Assembly: GCA_965230495.1 (NCBI GenBank)
Contig: OZ246004.1
Coordinates: 3,410,001 to 3,474,000, forward strand
DNA: 64,000 bases
Direction of reading: 5' to 3'
Origin: JACJYM01 sp965230495
Lineage (GTDB): Bacteria; Bacteroidota; Bacteroidia; Chitinophagales; Saprospiraceae
Each line of letters opens with the position of its first letter. The stretch's first letter is position 1. This document shows positions 1 through 8,417 of the stretch, piece after piece. Made by a program: the position numbers and the translations under genes. The notes under the pieces are model-generated. The model was not told where the DNA came from and searched no databases. It saw only the letters and a program-made list of their open reading frames with translations.

Positions 1-371
1 CAAGTATATCAACCAGTAATGACTTCTCCATTCCCTCTATTAAGGGACTGACATTCAATATTGGATATGCGTATGATTTCAGAGGAAGGGATAACATATT
101 TAATACAGGATCAAGATCAAATCTATCAGCGGCAATCCGATATGTGATGTTAAATAATAAATTAAGAATAAGTTTATCCGGCAATGATTTGACTAAAGAT
201 TATGCCGAAAGACTGGAAACAACGGTTAATGAAGTATTCCAAACCGCTAGATATTATTATGACTCCAGAACTATCTACTTATCAATATCCTATAGCTGGG
301 GCAATGATAATATAAGTGCTAAACGCCATAGTACGGGTAACTCAGAAGAGAGAAGTAGAACAGGAAACTAA
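1..371 (+). CDS. C-terminal end of an outer-membrane beta-barrel protein (5' truncated by window edge)
   Basis: The frame is open from base 3 and ends at a TAA at 369-371, so only the last 122 or so residues are visible. They show alternating hydrophobic and polar strands (LTFNIGYAYDF, LSAAIRYVMLNNKLRISLSG, TIYLSISYSWG), followed by a short basic and polar tail. This matches the end of the OMP_b-brl_3 / TonB-dependent-receptor-like barrels common in Bacteroidota. A barrel in the outer membrane is likely, but the transported substrate cannot be told from this piece. An in-frame ATG at 144 is internal to the barrel and should not be taken as the start. No terminator is obvious before the next promoter. 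Confidence 0.7.
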   Translation, partial: SISTSNDFSIPSIKGLTFNIGYAYDFRGRDNIFNTGSRSNLSAAIRYVMLNNKLRISLSGNDLTKDYAERLETTVNEVFQTARYYYDSRTIYLSISYSWGNDNISAKRHSTGNSEERSRTGN

Positions 372-488
372 ATATTGATTAATGTTACATTGTCTAATAA
401 AGCAGGGAATTTAGGGTTAGGGCAAAGTGTATTATTGAAGATATAGGTATAACAGAAGTTGTAAACCAAAAATATAATAGGTATTTAC

Positions 489-496
489 TACTTTTG
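489..496 (+). promoter_or_regulatory. Bacteroidota-type -7 box for the CNNM gene
   Basis: TACTTTTG fits the Bacteroidota TAnnTTTG -7 consensus and ends 21 nt before the ATG at 517. No TTG at the usual -33 distance is visible; the nearest TTG is 27 nt upstream. Confidence 0.4.
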
Positions 497-516
497 TTAC
501 TACGAATTTATCCAAT

Positions 517-1590
517 ATGATTTTACTTATAGTATTCTTTGCCCTTTCCATTGTGTTTTCATTTTTATGTTCGATTTGGGAGGCAGTATTGTTGAGTATT
601 ACCCCTCAATTCATTAAGAAACAAAAAACCACTAATCCTTCTTTTGGAGAGACGCTCGAAGCTTATAAAAATGATATAGATAGACCATTATCTGCTATAT
701 TAACACTTAATACCATTGCTCATACTGTTGGAGCCATTGGAGTAGGGGCACAGGCGGGAGAATTGTTTGATTCCGGAGCCAATTTTGCTGGAATAAGTTA
801 TGAGTCCATCATCGCTGGAGTAATGACATTGGCAATTTTAATTTTGTCTGAAATCATCCCTAAGACGATAGGAGCCAATAATTGGGAAAAACTTTCGGGT
901 TTTACCATTGCTTCCCTGAGATTCTTATTGATTGCGTTGTATCCATTTGTATGGATTAGTAAATGGATAACAAAGAGATTAAAAAAAGAAAATGTTGGAT
1001 CAGTATTAAGTAGAAGTGATATTCGTTCTATTGCGGAAGAAGGCGAAAAGACCGGAGTGTTAGAAAAAAATGAGGGAACGATTATTAAAAATTTAATCAA
1101 ACTCAGAGATATAACGGTGCATGATATTATGACTCCTCGATCAGTATTTGTTACCGCTGATGAAGACCAACTAATGAAGGATTTTTATGAGAACAATAAA
1201 CCTCTGAGATTTTCGCGAATTCCTGTGTATGCTGACAATCCAGATAATATTACTGGATTGATATTAAAAGACGAGTTGTTATCCTCATTAGTGGATAAAC
1301 AGGATGAAAAATTGTCGAAAATAAAAAGAGATATACTTCATGTGTATGACAACATGAATTTACCTGCCTTGTTGGATAAGTTGACTTCGGAAAAAGCCCA
1401 TATTACTATCGTAGTGGATAAGTATGGTAGCACTGTTGGATTGGTTACAATGGAAGATCTGCTTGAAACCTTATTGGGGATGGAGATTACGGATGAAATG
1501 GATAAAATTGAAGATCTTCAAAAATATGCTCGCTCTCAATGGGAAAAGCGAGCTAAGGAAATAGGGTTGATGGATAAAAAATCGAGCTGA
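517..1590 (+). CDS. CNNM/DUF21 membrane protein with CBS pair (CorC/HlyC-like)
   Basis: The 357-residue protein belongs to the CNNM/CorC family, whose members take part in magnesium or cobalt transport in the inner membrane. Residues 1-165 form the DUF21 transmembrane domain with about four hydrophobic segments. Residues 190-330 hold a CBS pair, marked by ITVHDIMTPRSVFVTAD and ITIVVDKYGSTVGLVTMEDL. The CorC_HlyC domain that follows the CBS pair in longer homologues is missing; only a short charged tail remains, and this short form is also known in the family. The gene stands alone, with a -7 box at 489-496. Substrate ion is not determined by the sequence. Confidence 0.85.
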   Translation: MILLIVFFALSIVFSFLCSIWEAVLLSITPQFIKKQKTTNPSFGETLEAYKNDIDRPLSAILTLNTIAHTVGAIGVGAQAGELFDSGANFAGISYESIIAGVMTLAILILSEIIPKTIGANNWEKLSGFTIASLRFLLIALYPFVWISKWITKRLKKENVGSVLSRSDIRSIAEEGEKTGVLEKNEGTIIKNLIKLRDITVHDIMTPRSVFVTADEDQLMKDFYENNKPLRFSRIPVYADNPDNITGLILKDELLSSLVDKQDEKLSKIKRDILHVYDNMNLPALLDKLTSEKAHITIVVDKYGSTVGLVTMEDLLETLLGMEITDEMDKIEDLQKYARSQWEKRAKEIGLMDKKSS

Positions 1591-1695
1591 TTAATAAATA
1601 AATTATGGAAACCGTTTTTCGTGTTTCTATAATTTATGGAATTTTTCAAAAATTTTTAGTTCTATCAGATAAATAATTCGAAATTCATGGACGAT

Positions 1696-1703
1696 TACTT
1701 TTG
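1696..1703 (+). promoter_or_regulatory. Candidate -7 box upstream of the small lipoprotein gene
   Basis: TACTTTTG matches TAnnTTTG and lies 57 nt before the ATG at 1760. No TTG sits at the expected -33 spacing, so this rests on the -7 element alone. Confidence 0.35.
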
Positions 1704-1759
1704 AATTCCACTTAGGGAAAGAAATTATGTGTTTTATTTGTTTAAACAAAATAAAGCAA

Positions 1760-2407
1760 ATGAAATACTTCATTATTACTTTACTTCTGGCTTTTTGTTC
1801 TTGTAATATAACGCCTCAGCGACAAACCCAAATTAAAGGAAAAGTTGTGGATGGCATAACTGATTTACCCATTGATAGTGTGTATATTTCTATTAGTGAT
1901 CATCGGGATCCATACTCTTTCAATCTGGCAGGCTGTAGCAGTTTAGCGGAAAGCACTAGATCTGATGATGAAGGTAGCTTTAAATTTGATTTTGAACATG
2001 ATTGTTGTTTTTCAATGAGAGTAAATGATAAAAGTTACTCCAGATATATTGTAGAGATTACTAGTAATAACGATTTAATGGTAGATGATTATTTGGTTGA
2101 AGGGAGCGATATACTTGAGTTGAGGCCCGGAAAATCTTATGATTTTCATTATTCAATTTATCCCGCCTTATTACTAAGAGTAGTAGGTAAAAACAAAGAC
2201 AGCTTACTGACCCTTAAAAACCTGAGAATTCCAAGTTTCAATATAAACATTGATACATTATTTGAACGCTATTTAACAGAAAAATTAACATCTCTTTCAG
2301 GAGAAATAGAGTACCATTTGGAATACGATGATGGTACTATTCTCACAGATAATGTTGAATATAACCATAATGAAGATGATTTTGTAAGAATCTACGTCGA
2401 ACTTTGA
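1760..2407 (+). CDS. Putative lipoprotein with a carboxypeptidase-regulatory-like domain
   Basis: I do not recognise a specific family. Starting at the ATG at 1760 the protein has 215 residues and opens with a lipoprotein signal, MKYFIITLLLAFCSC, where a Cys near residue 14-15 would be lipidated. An upstream start at 1727 would place 11 residues before this signal, so 1760 is preferred. After the signal, IKGKVVDGITDLPIDSVYISI resembles the first strands of a CarboxypepD_reg/CnaB-type beta-sandwich. The remainder is acidic with no motif I know. It is probably an envelope lipoprotein. It is followed at 48 bp by a pair of small membrane proteins in the same direction. Confidence 0.55.
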   Translation: MKYFIITLLLAFCSCNITPQRQTQIKGKVVDGITDLPIDSVYISISDHRDPYSFNLAGCSSLAESTRSDDEGSFKFDFEHDCCFSMRVNDKSYSRYIVEITSNNDLMVDDYLVEGSDILELRPGKSYDFHYSIYPALLLRVVGKNKDSLLTLKNLRIPSFNINIDTLFERYLTEKLTSLSGEIEYHLEYDDGTILTDNVEYNHNEDDFVRIYVEL

Positions 2408-2454
2408 TTTCGAAAAGAATTCTTGTAGCTTTTATTAATAGTAAAGAGCATAAC

Positions 2455-2973
2455 ATGAAGACGATTTTAATTGTTATTCTTCAATTTTTTTTCTTAAACA
2501 TTATCTTCACTCAGAACACCAATAGGATAATCGATTTGCTATATGGCAAATATTCATATCAAGGAGTAAGATATTCGAGTTTTGAGAAGTTGGATTTTGT
2601 TTTTAAAGACGATCTGAGATTTAAGGACGAATTTCAAAAATATTTAAGTTATAAAGGGACAACTACTACTTGGGGATATGTTTCCCTTACCGGGCTTGGA
2701 GTTACGGTTGTTAGTTATTCTATTTTGATCAATTCTGATTATTCTATATCAGATGGTGTTCAATTAATTATGCTTGGACTTACTGGCCTATGTGTTTTGA
2801 CATTAAGTGGAGTGATTTATTTGGTTCGAAAAGGTAGTCAATCCAGAAAGAGAACCGAATTAATTCAAGATTTCAATACCGGATTGGGTACAACATATAA
2901 GTATAATCATATGGAAAACTATATAACATTTGGCATCCATTCCAATGGTATAGGATTATGTTTTCACTTTTAA
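2455..2973 (+). CDS. Small envelope protein, paralogue 1 of a tandem pair
   Basis: This protein of about 172 residues is of unknown function. The ATG at 2455 gives a clean signal peptide (MKTILIVILQFFFLNIIFTQ); the longer frame from the TTG at 2404 overlaps the previous gene and has no signal at its end. After the signal comes a conserved stretch, RIIDLLYGKYSYQGVRYSSFEKLDFVFKDD as a pattern, then two hydrophobic helices (about 70-90 and 103-125), and a C-terminal strand ending in Phe. The next gene has the same layout: IIDL, Y.YQG..Y, a Trp before the first helix, two helices, a FN motif and a Gly-rich end with final Phe. The two look like a local duplication. Confidence 0.55.
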   Translation: MKTILIVILQFFFLNIIFTQNTNRIIDLLYGKYSYQGVRYSSFEKLDFVFKDDLRFKDEFQKYLSYKGTTTTWGYVSLTGLGVTVVSYSILINSDYSISDGVQLIMLGLTGLCVLTLSGVIYLVRKGSQSRKRTELIQDFNTGLGTTYKYNHMENYITFGIHSNGIGLCFHF

Positions 2974-2983
2974 GTTCAATGAA

Positions 2984-3526
2984 ATGATTTCTAAACTCTT
3001 ACTGACAGCAACTCTTTTGTTATTTATGGTTACCGGGACGTTAAGTCAAGTGTCGGACAAAATTATTGATCTTCCCTTTGATGAATATGAATACAAAGGA
3101 AAGTATTATTCTGATTTAGAGGATTTGGAATATGCGTTCAAATATGATGCAGAACTGAGTAGAAAGTTTGACGAATACTTACAATTCAAAAGGATATCCA
3201 AAAGATGGAAATATGCTGTTTACTCTTCAATAGGATTATTGGGTATATGCTATGTCTGGGCAGATGTATTACCTGATAATACAGATGGCGGAATTACCAG
3301 GCAACAAGCAGTCCCGTTGAGTTTGGCCATGTTAGGATTAGGAGTCCTGGTTATCAGTTCATCAGTCGTCTTTGTTAGGTACCTTATTCGGCATAAGAAA
3401 GAGGACAACTTAATACGAGATTTTAATCATATAAGTAATACATCATTTGGGATGAAGAGCAGTAAAAACCAGTACCTATCTTTCGGCTCAACTGGTCGAG
3501 GAGTTGGGTTTATACTCAATTTTTAA
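2984..3526 (+). CDS. Small envelope protein, paralogue 2 of a tandem pair
   Basis: The 180-residue protein is of unknown function and begins 10 bp after its paralogue, so the two are probably co-transcribed. The signal peptide MISKLLLTATLLLFMVTGTLSQ is followed by IIDLPFDEYEYKGKYYSDLE, which aligns with the same region of the upstream gene. Two hydrophobic helices follow (about 75-95 and 107-130), then RHKKEDNLIRDFN, matching RKRTELIQDFN in paralogue 1, and a C-terminal strand ending GFILNF. Divergence outside these blocks suggests the duplication is not recent. An inner- or outer-membrane location remains open, because the last strand resembles the end of an outer-membrane barrel. Confidence 0.55.
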   Translation: MISKLLLTATLLLFMVTGTLSQVSDKIIDLPFDEYEYKGKYYSDLEDLEYAFKYDAELSRKFDEYLQFKRISKRWKYAVYSSIGLLGICYVWADVLPDNTDGGITRQQAVPLSLAMLGLGVLVISSSVVFVRYLIRHKKEDNLIRDFNHISNTSFGMKSSKNQYLSFGSTGRGVGFILNF

Positions 3527-3585
3527 CTACTTCCAAATTAAGCTTAGGATAAGCCGTAGAAAACAGGATATTTAATAAATCTACA

Positions 3586-5349
3586 TTAAATCTTCAAAAT
3601 CTTAATCTCCACCCTTTGATTCCTTTGTCTGCCGGATTTTGAGGTGTCGTTGGTCAGTGGATTTCTCTTTCCATAGCCCTTGTATGTCAACCTTTTAGAA
3701 TCTATACCTTTGTCATATAGATATTGGGCCACATTGGCTGCTCTCTCTTGAGACAATCTATCACAATATTCATGAGGAGGAATAGTATTGGTATGTCCCC
3801 CAATCTCAGCATGGACATTTGGATTGGATGATAGAAAATCAAATACTTCATCAAGAACATCATAACTTTCCACCGTCACTAAACTACTGTCAGCAGCAAA
3901 GTACAATTCGTTAATACGTAATGTTTGTCCAACTTTGATATTTTCAGACGTAAGGGTAGCTAGAATTTTTTCCCTTGGAATATCAACAGTAGCACTTTCT
4001 TGACAGCCATTGTCATCTATCACTTTAACGGTATATTCTCCGGCTCTTAATCGTGCTACTTGTGTTCCTTTCGCCCCATTTGACCAGGAAATCTTATAAG
4101 GGGGCTTGCCTCCTGAAACGGAAATGGTCGCCTTACCATCGTTTCTTTTCTGAGCAGATACACGTTGAGTTTCTACTACTTCGATTTGTATTTTCTCAGG
4201 TCGTTCAATGCTTACTGAAGTTGATGCAGAGTTGCCATTCTGATCAGTAATGGTAACTTCATAGTTCCCAGGACCTAGATCACTTACTTGATCTCCCGCC
4301 AAATTTGTTTGAGACCAATTATACTCATAAGGAGAAGTTCCTCCGGATACTGACACTTTAAGAGAAGCATCATTCTGATTTGAACAACTCAAAGATTTTT
4401 CCACAAGTATACCGGCTATTAATTCTTCTTCATTAGCGATTTCTCCAAATTGTAATCTATAGAGGCCGGAACCATCCGTACCAATCCATATATTATCGTT
4501 TTTATCACATGCAATGGCCATACATTTTCGACTTAAGAGTGAAGCATCGGAAGCAAAACTCTCGATTACTTCACTGTAAGGGTCATACCTCACTAATTTA
4601 TCACTTGCCACATATAATTTGCCCTGAGAATCGATTACAAAGTCATTTACTTTCCCTCTGTATAGGTCTGCATCCATTCCGACATCATAACCTCTATTCC
4701 AAGGGTCCACTAACCACATTTCTTTCTCACCATAAAACCACATGCCCTCATTATTTTCTCTGAAGTTGGTAACATTATATTCTTTGTGATAGGTCTTAAT
4801 TTTATCCTCTTTAATTCTTACTTCACCGGATTGAGTGCCAGCCCAAAAAATTCCATGATTATCTGCGTGTAAAAAATTAATATTTTTTGATTCTAGAGAC
4901 TTATTAATGTTTCTGGTTGGAGAATAAGATTCATCCTCTTCTTTATAAGTATATATTCCTTTACTCGTTCCCAAATAAACTTTATTATCGTAGTATGTTA
5001 GCGAAGAGATACTGGCTTCTTTTTCAGAGAATACAACAGAGGATTCTGTTTTTATGTTAAGAATTTCATTGGCAGAGGCAGCTACCAATCCTTTAGGCGT
5101 TTCAATTATATCCTTGACATTTTTTCCAGCAAATAAAGAATTGACACCGTTTGTTTTTACTTCATGCAATCCATTAGAAGAACATAGCCAAATAGTATTC
5201 TTACTATCGACAACAATCTTGTTGATAAATAAATTGGTAGGAACACCTTCGTATCTCAATATGACAAGTTCGTTGTGTTCAGATTCCGTCTGAGCTGACA
5301 ACGCTGAAGTGAAAGTAAGAAGAATGACCAAGTTCCATAAGTTTCGCAT
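3586..5349 (-). CDS. Beta-propeller / SprB-repeat / OmpA-like cell-envelope protein
   Basis: The 587-residue protein has a signal peptide (MRNLWNLVILLTFTSALSAQ). A propeller-like region at about 25-305 has repeats of the two-component-regulator propeller type (NTIWLCSSNGLHEV, GIFWAGTQSGEVRI, DNIWIGTDGSGLYRL). Two SprB-type repeats follow at about 315-385 and 390-465, each with GG..PY...W and G.Y.V...D.NG. The C-terminal 105 residues are an OmpA peptidoglycan-binding domain (LYFAADSSLVTVES, EIGGHTNT, RLSQERAANVAQYL, YGKRNPL, GRQRNQRVEI). SprB repeats are tied to gliding adhesins and T9SS proteins in this phylum. The likely role is a periplasmic or outer-membrane protein anchored to the cell wall. 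It lacks its own visible promoter box. Confidence 0.8.
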   Translation of the reverse strand: MRNLWNLVILLTFTSALSAQTESEHNELVILRYEGVPTNLFINKIVVDSKNTIWLCSSNGLHEVKTNGVNSLFAGKNVKDIIETPKGLVAASANEILNIKTESSVVFSEKEASISSLTYYDNKVYLGTSKGIYTYKEEDESYSPTRNINKSLESKNINFLHADNHGIFWAGTQSGEVRIKEDKIKTYHKEYNVTNFRENNEGMWFYGEKEMWLVDPWNRGYDVGMDADLYRGKVNDFVIDSQGKLYVASDKLVRYDPYSEVIESFASDASLLSRKCMAIACDKNDNIWIGTDGSGLYRLQFGEIANEEELIAGILVEKSLSCSNQNDASLKVSVSGGTSPYEYNWSQTNLAGDQVSDLGPGNYEVTITDQNGNSASTSVSIERPEKIQIEVVETQRVSAQKRNDGKATISVSGGKPPYKISWSNGAKGTQVARLRAGEYTVKVIDDNGCQESATVDIPREKILATLTSENIKVGQTLRINELYFAADSSLVTVESYDVLDEVFDFLSSNPNVHAEIGGHTNTIPPHEYCDRLSQERAANVAQYLYDKGIDSKRLTYKGYGKRNPLTNDTSKSGRQRNQRVEIKILKI

Positions 5350-5398
5350 TGAAAATAATTTTTAAGCCTAACGATAAAATTGGGTATAAAGTTATAAT

Positions 5399-7237
5399 TT
5401 ATGACATTCTTTCCAGCCATTCCATTTCCTTCTCTTCAATTTTCTCATTTATTTGTTGTAATTCATTTCCTAATTCTGTTATTTGGTCCATGCTCAATGA
5501 AGTATCATTAAACTTTTCATTGATGACCGATTTTCGTTTTTCTAGATTTTCAATGGCTTTTTCCAACTGTTTAATCTCTTTCATTTCCTCGTAAGCCATT
5601 TTGGACTCCTTTTTTTCCTCATAGATACTTTCTGGTTTGATCGATTCTTTTTTGCTAGCTTTTTGCAATAATCGGTAATCAGAGTAGTTTCCATTGTAAT
5701 CTTTTAAATTACCGTTGCCGTCCAAAATAAATAAATGGTCAACCAGTTTGTCCATAAAATAACGATCATGAGTAACCAAGATCAAACAACCTGGAAAATC
5801 TAAAAGATATTCTTCCAGAATATTAAGAGTAAGGATGTCTAAATCGTTTGTCGGCTCATCAAGAATAAGAAAATTTGGATTCTGCATCAAAATGGTTAGT
5901 AAATAAAGTCTTCTTTTTTCACCCCCACTAAGTTGAGATACTTTTACTCTATGGTGAGATCTTGGGAAAAGAAAACGCTCTAACAATTGTTCAGCTGTTA
6001 ATTTAAAACCTTTTTCGAGAGGAATATATTCAGCAATGTCTCTCACTACATCTATTACCATTTTATCTTTTGTCACCGAGATGCCATCCTGTGTATAATG
6101 GCCAAATACTATGGTCTCACCAATAATTACTTTACCAGTGTCAGGAGGCTGAGTTCCGGTAATCAGATTTATTAGAGTGGATTTACCGGCTCCATTGGGG
6201 CCGACGATTCCTACTCTTTCTTTCTTTTTAAATTTATACGAAAATGAATCTAGAATCTTTTTATCACCATAGGCTTTGCTTATATTATGCAATTCGACGA
6301 TTTTGGAACCTAGTCTTGATGTCAGGAGTTTTATGTTCATCTCCCTTTCGGACTGGTGAGAATGGACTTCAGATTTTATTTCATAGAAATCAGAAATTCT
6401 GGATTTTGCTTTAGTGCCACGGGCCTGAGGTTGTCTTCTCATCCATTCCAATTCCTTGGAATACAGTTTTTTTGTTTTTTCGTGATTAGCCTGATTATTG
6501 GCTATTCGTAGAGCTTTTTTTTCAAGATAGTCGGAGTAAGTACCTCGGTATGTGAATAATGAGCCTTGGTCTAGCTCTACAATTTCATTACATATTTTTT
6601 CTAAAAAATAACGATCGTGAGTAACCATAAATAACGTTACATTATCATTCTGGAGATAGTCTTCGAGCCATTCTATCATGTCTAAATCCAGATGGTTGGT
6701 GGGCTCATCAAGAATATAAAAATCTGGTTTTTCCAGTAAAATTTTAGCAAGGGCCAGACGTTTTCTTTGTCCACCGGAAAGTGTTCCGACCTTTTGTTCC
6801 AAATCGGTAATTTTGAGTTTGAAAAGGATTTCTTTTGATAGAGCTTCTATGTCCCAAGCCTTTAGATCATCCAAAATAGTCATGCTTTCTTGGATCTTAA
6901 GATCATCATTCATAAGCAAGGCTTCTTCATAAGCCTTAACAGCTCTGAAAGCTTCGTTGTCAGAGTTGAAAATAGCCTCTATAATAGTGTCATCAGGATC
7001 AAAGACGGGATCCTGAGTTAGAAACGATATACTTATGTTTTTAGCTATCTGTATTTTTGCATTTTCACCTTCGACACCTTCTTGCCCTCCAATTACTTTT
7101 AGTAAGGTTGTCTTTCCTGTGCCGTTTTTAGCTATTAATGCTATTTTTTGCCCCTTAGAAATGTTAAGAGAAATACTATCAAAGAGAACTTTTTCTCCGT
7201 AGGATTTTGAAATGTTTTCCAGTAACAGATATTGCAT
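5399..7237 (-). CDS. uup: ABC-F family ATPase (Uup-like)
   Basis: The 612-residue cytosolic protein has two ABC ATPase domains and no membrane segments, as expected for the ABC-F family that acts on ribosomes. Domain 1 has GTGKTTLLK, LSGGQRKRLALAKILL and LDEPTNHLDLDMIEWLE. Domain 2 has GPNGAGKSTLINLITG, LSGGEKRRLYLLTILM and LDEPTNDLDILTLNILEEYL. A linker of about 80 residues lies between them. The C-terminal stretch (about 540-612) is a charged coiled coil, which is the Uup subgroup hallmark, with roles in DNA binding and in relief of ribosome or replication stalling. The start near 7237 is a normal ATG followed directly by the first strand of the ABC domain. The symbol is by resemblance; other ABC-F groups have similar cores. 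Confidence 0.85.
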   Translation of the reverse strand: MQYLLLENISKSYGEKVLFDSISLNISKGQKIALIAKNGTGKTTLLKVIGGQEGVEGENAKIQIAKNISISFLTQDPVFDPDDTIIEAIFNSDNEAFRAVKAYEEALLMNDDLKIQESMTILDDLKAWDIEALSKEILFKLKITDLEQKVGTLSGGQRKRLALAKILLEKPDFYILDEPTNHLDLDMIEWLEDYLQNDNVTLFMVTHDRYFLEKICNEIVELDQGSLFTYRGTYSDYLEKKALRIANNQANHEKTKKLYSKELEWMRRQPQARGTKAKSRISDFYEIKSEVHSHQSEREMNIKLLTSRLGSKIVELHNISKAYGDKKILDSFSYKFKKKERVGIVGPNGAGKSTLINLITGTQPPDTGKVIIGETIVFGHYTQDGISVTKDKMVIDVVRDIAEYIPLEKGFKLTAEQLLERFLFPRSHHRVKVSQLSGGEKRRLYLLTILMQNPNFLILDEPTNDLDILTLNILEEYLLDFPGCLILVTHDRYFMDKLVDHLFILDGNGNLKDYNGNYSDYRLLQKASKKESIKPESIYEEKKESKMAYEEMKEIKQLEKAIENLEKRKSVINEKFNDTSLSMDQITELGNELQQINEKIEEKEMEWLERMS

Positions 7238-7303
7238 TATTGCTTAATTGATAAAGGCAAAAATGAGAAAATAATTGTAAAAAATTAACGAATGATCTTG
7301 ACC

Positions 7304-8062
7304 TCAATTATTTTGAACAGCAACTGTATCTTCAATCTCACAATCTCCATAAAAGGATATCGTTTCCACCTGTATAATTATTGTATTGTTTCCGAGTTGA
7401 CAATCTGTAAATGATACATTAAGAAGAGAGTTGCGCATAAAACTCACATAGATCTCAGTATTATGAAATGCACAGTTCTCGAAGAAAGCGTCATCATTAT
7501 TCCAAAAAACTATTTCCGCATGATCATTATAAATATTCTCAAATGGTTGATTAAGATAGGAAAACCCAGAGATTTCTATATATCCATGATTATCTATAAG
7601 GAAATTACCTGTTTCAGATAATATTGTCATTGATCCATAATTAGTAAACCAAAATGTGATAAAATTAAGTTCACAATTAAAGTAACCACTATACTCATTG
7701 ATAATATGATCAAAAGTGGAATTGAATAAATCGACGTATTCCATGTTACCATAATTATTTAAAATAATAGAATTTCCTTCAAAGGTTATAATTCCTCCAT
7801 TCGAAAAAAGGTCACCATGATTTTCAATAGTAATTCCAAATTCGAATTCAAATTTCACATCACCGTCTATGTAGACATCCCAATCTATTTCAATATCCTG
7901 TTCAACTATAATAATGTCATCATTCCCAGTAAAATATTGACCAGGATAGACATCCCAATTATCTTCATTAGTCCAACTTCCTGCCGTATGAAAAGTATAA
8001 GTTGTGGCTAAAAGATTAATTGATGTACTAAAGAATAAAATTATTGTTATAAAATGGTTCAT
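7304..8062 (-). CDS. Secreted repeat protein, beta-helix-like, unknown function
   Basis: The 252-residue protein has a signal peptide (MNHFITIILFFSTSINLLATTYTF) and then a G-W-rich opening (HTAGSWTNEDNWDVYPGQYFTGNDDIII), which resembles the first strands of many Bacteroidota T9SS adhesins. The remainder is a string of short strands rich in Asn, Gly, Phe and Tyr (IENHGDLFSNGGIITFEGNSIILNNYGN), typical of right-handed beta-helix proteins. It has no T9SS sorting tail, although its N-terminus is of the kind that usually precedes one. It may therefore be a periplasmic protein or a remnant of a longer adhesin. The stop is clean, and the 66 bp before uup contain no obvious continuation. Confidence 0.5.
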   Translation of the reverse strand: MNHFITIILFFSTSINLLATTYTFHTAGSWTNEDNWDVYPGQYFTGNDDIIIVEQDIEIDWDVYIDGDVKFEFEFGITIENHGDLFSNGGIITFEGNSIILNNYGNMEYVDLFNSTFDHIINEYSGYFNCELNFITFWFTNYGSMTILSETGNFLIDNHGYIEISGFSYLNQPFENIYNDHAEIVFWNNDDAFFENCAFHNTEIYVSFMRNSLLNVSFTDCQLGNNTIIIQVETISFYGDCEIEDTVAVQNN

Positions 8063-8137
8063 AGCAGGTTGTGTAATTTTAATAAATTTAAGAAAAGATT
8101 TATTTTTTATAAAATCAATTCAGTTAAATACAATTTG

Positions 8138-8145
8138 TACATTTG
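8138..8145 (+). promoter_or_regulatory. Candidate -7 box for feoAB
   Basis: TACATTTG matches TAnnTTTG and lies 31 nt before the TTG start of feoA at 8177. No clear TTG at -33. No Fur-type 19-bp palindrome is evident to me around it. Confidence 0.45.
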
Positions 8146-8176
8146 CTATCTATACTTAGTCTAAATAAATCCAGTA

Positions 8177-8407
8177 TTGAAAAATAAGAATAGGAGCGTT
8201 TTAAATTTGAAAAAGGGAGAGACTGCTTACGTACGGACGTTGATTAATAATCGATGTTCATGTCAATTGATGGCATTGGGTTTACTGCCAAAGGCCAAAG
8301 TAAAGCTAATCAGGAAATCTCTATTGGGAAAAAGCTTGTACATTCAAATTAATGATCACTATATTGCTGTTAGGAAAAGCGAAGCAGCCAATATTTTGAT
8401 TGACTAA
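8177..8407 (+). CDS. feoA: FeoA, small SH3-like partner of the FeoB iron transporter
   Basis: The 76-residue protein carries the FeoA fold: LKKGETAYVRTL, then MALGLLPKAKVKLIRKSLLGKSLYIQINDHYIAVRKSEA. FeoA is a small cytosolic protein needed for Fe(II) uptake by FeoB. No in-frame ATG lies before the conserved region; the start is a TTG, either at 8177 or at 8207, where the second would begin LKKGETAYV. The 8177 start is used because it gives the usual length. The next gene, feoB, starts 10 bp after its stop, so both are in one operon. Confidence 0.85.
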   Translation: MKNKNRSVLNLKKGETAYVRTLINNRCSCQLMALGLLPKAKVKLIRKSLLGKSLYIQINDHYIAVRKSEAANILID

Positions 8408-8417
8408 AAGATATAGG

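Noticed and set aside
798..1100. 100-residue minus-strand ORF inside the CNNM gene
   Set aside because: The plus-strand frame has clear DUF21/CBS motifs; the antisense frame has none.
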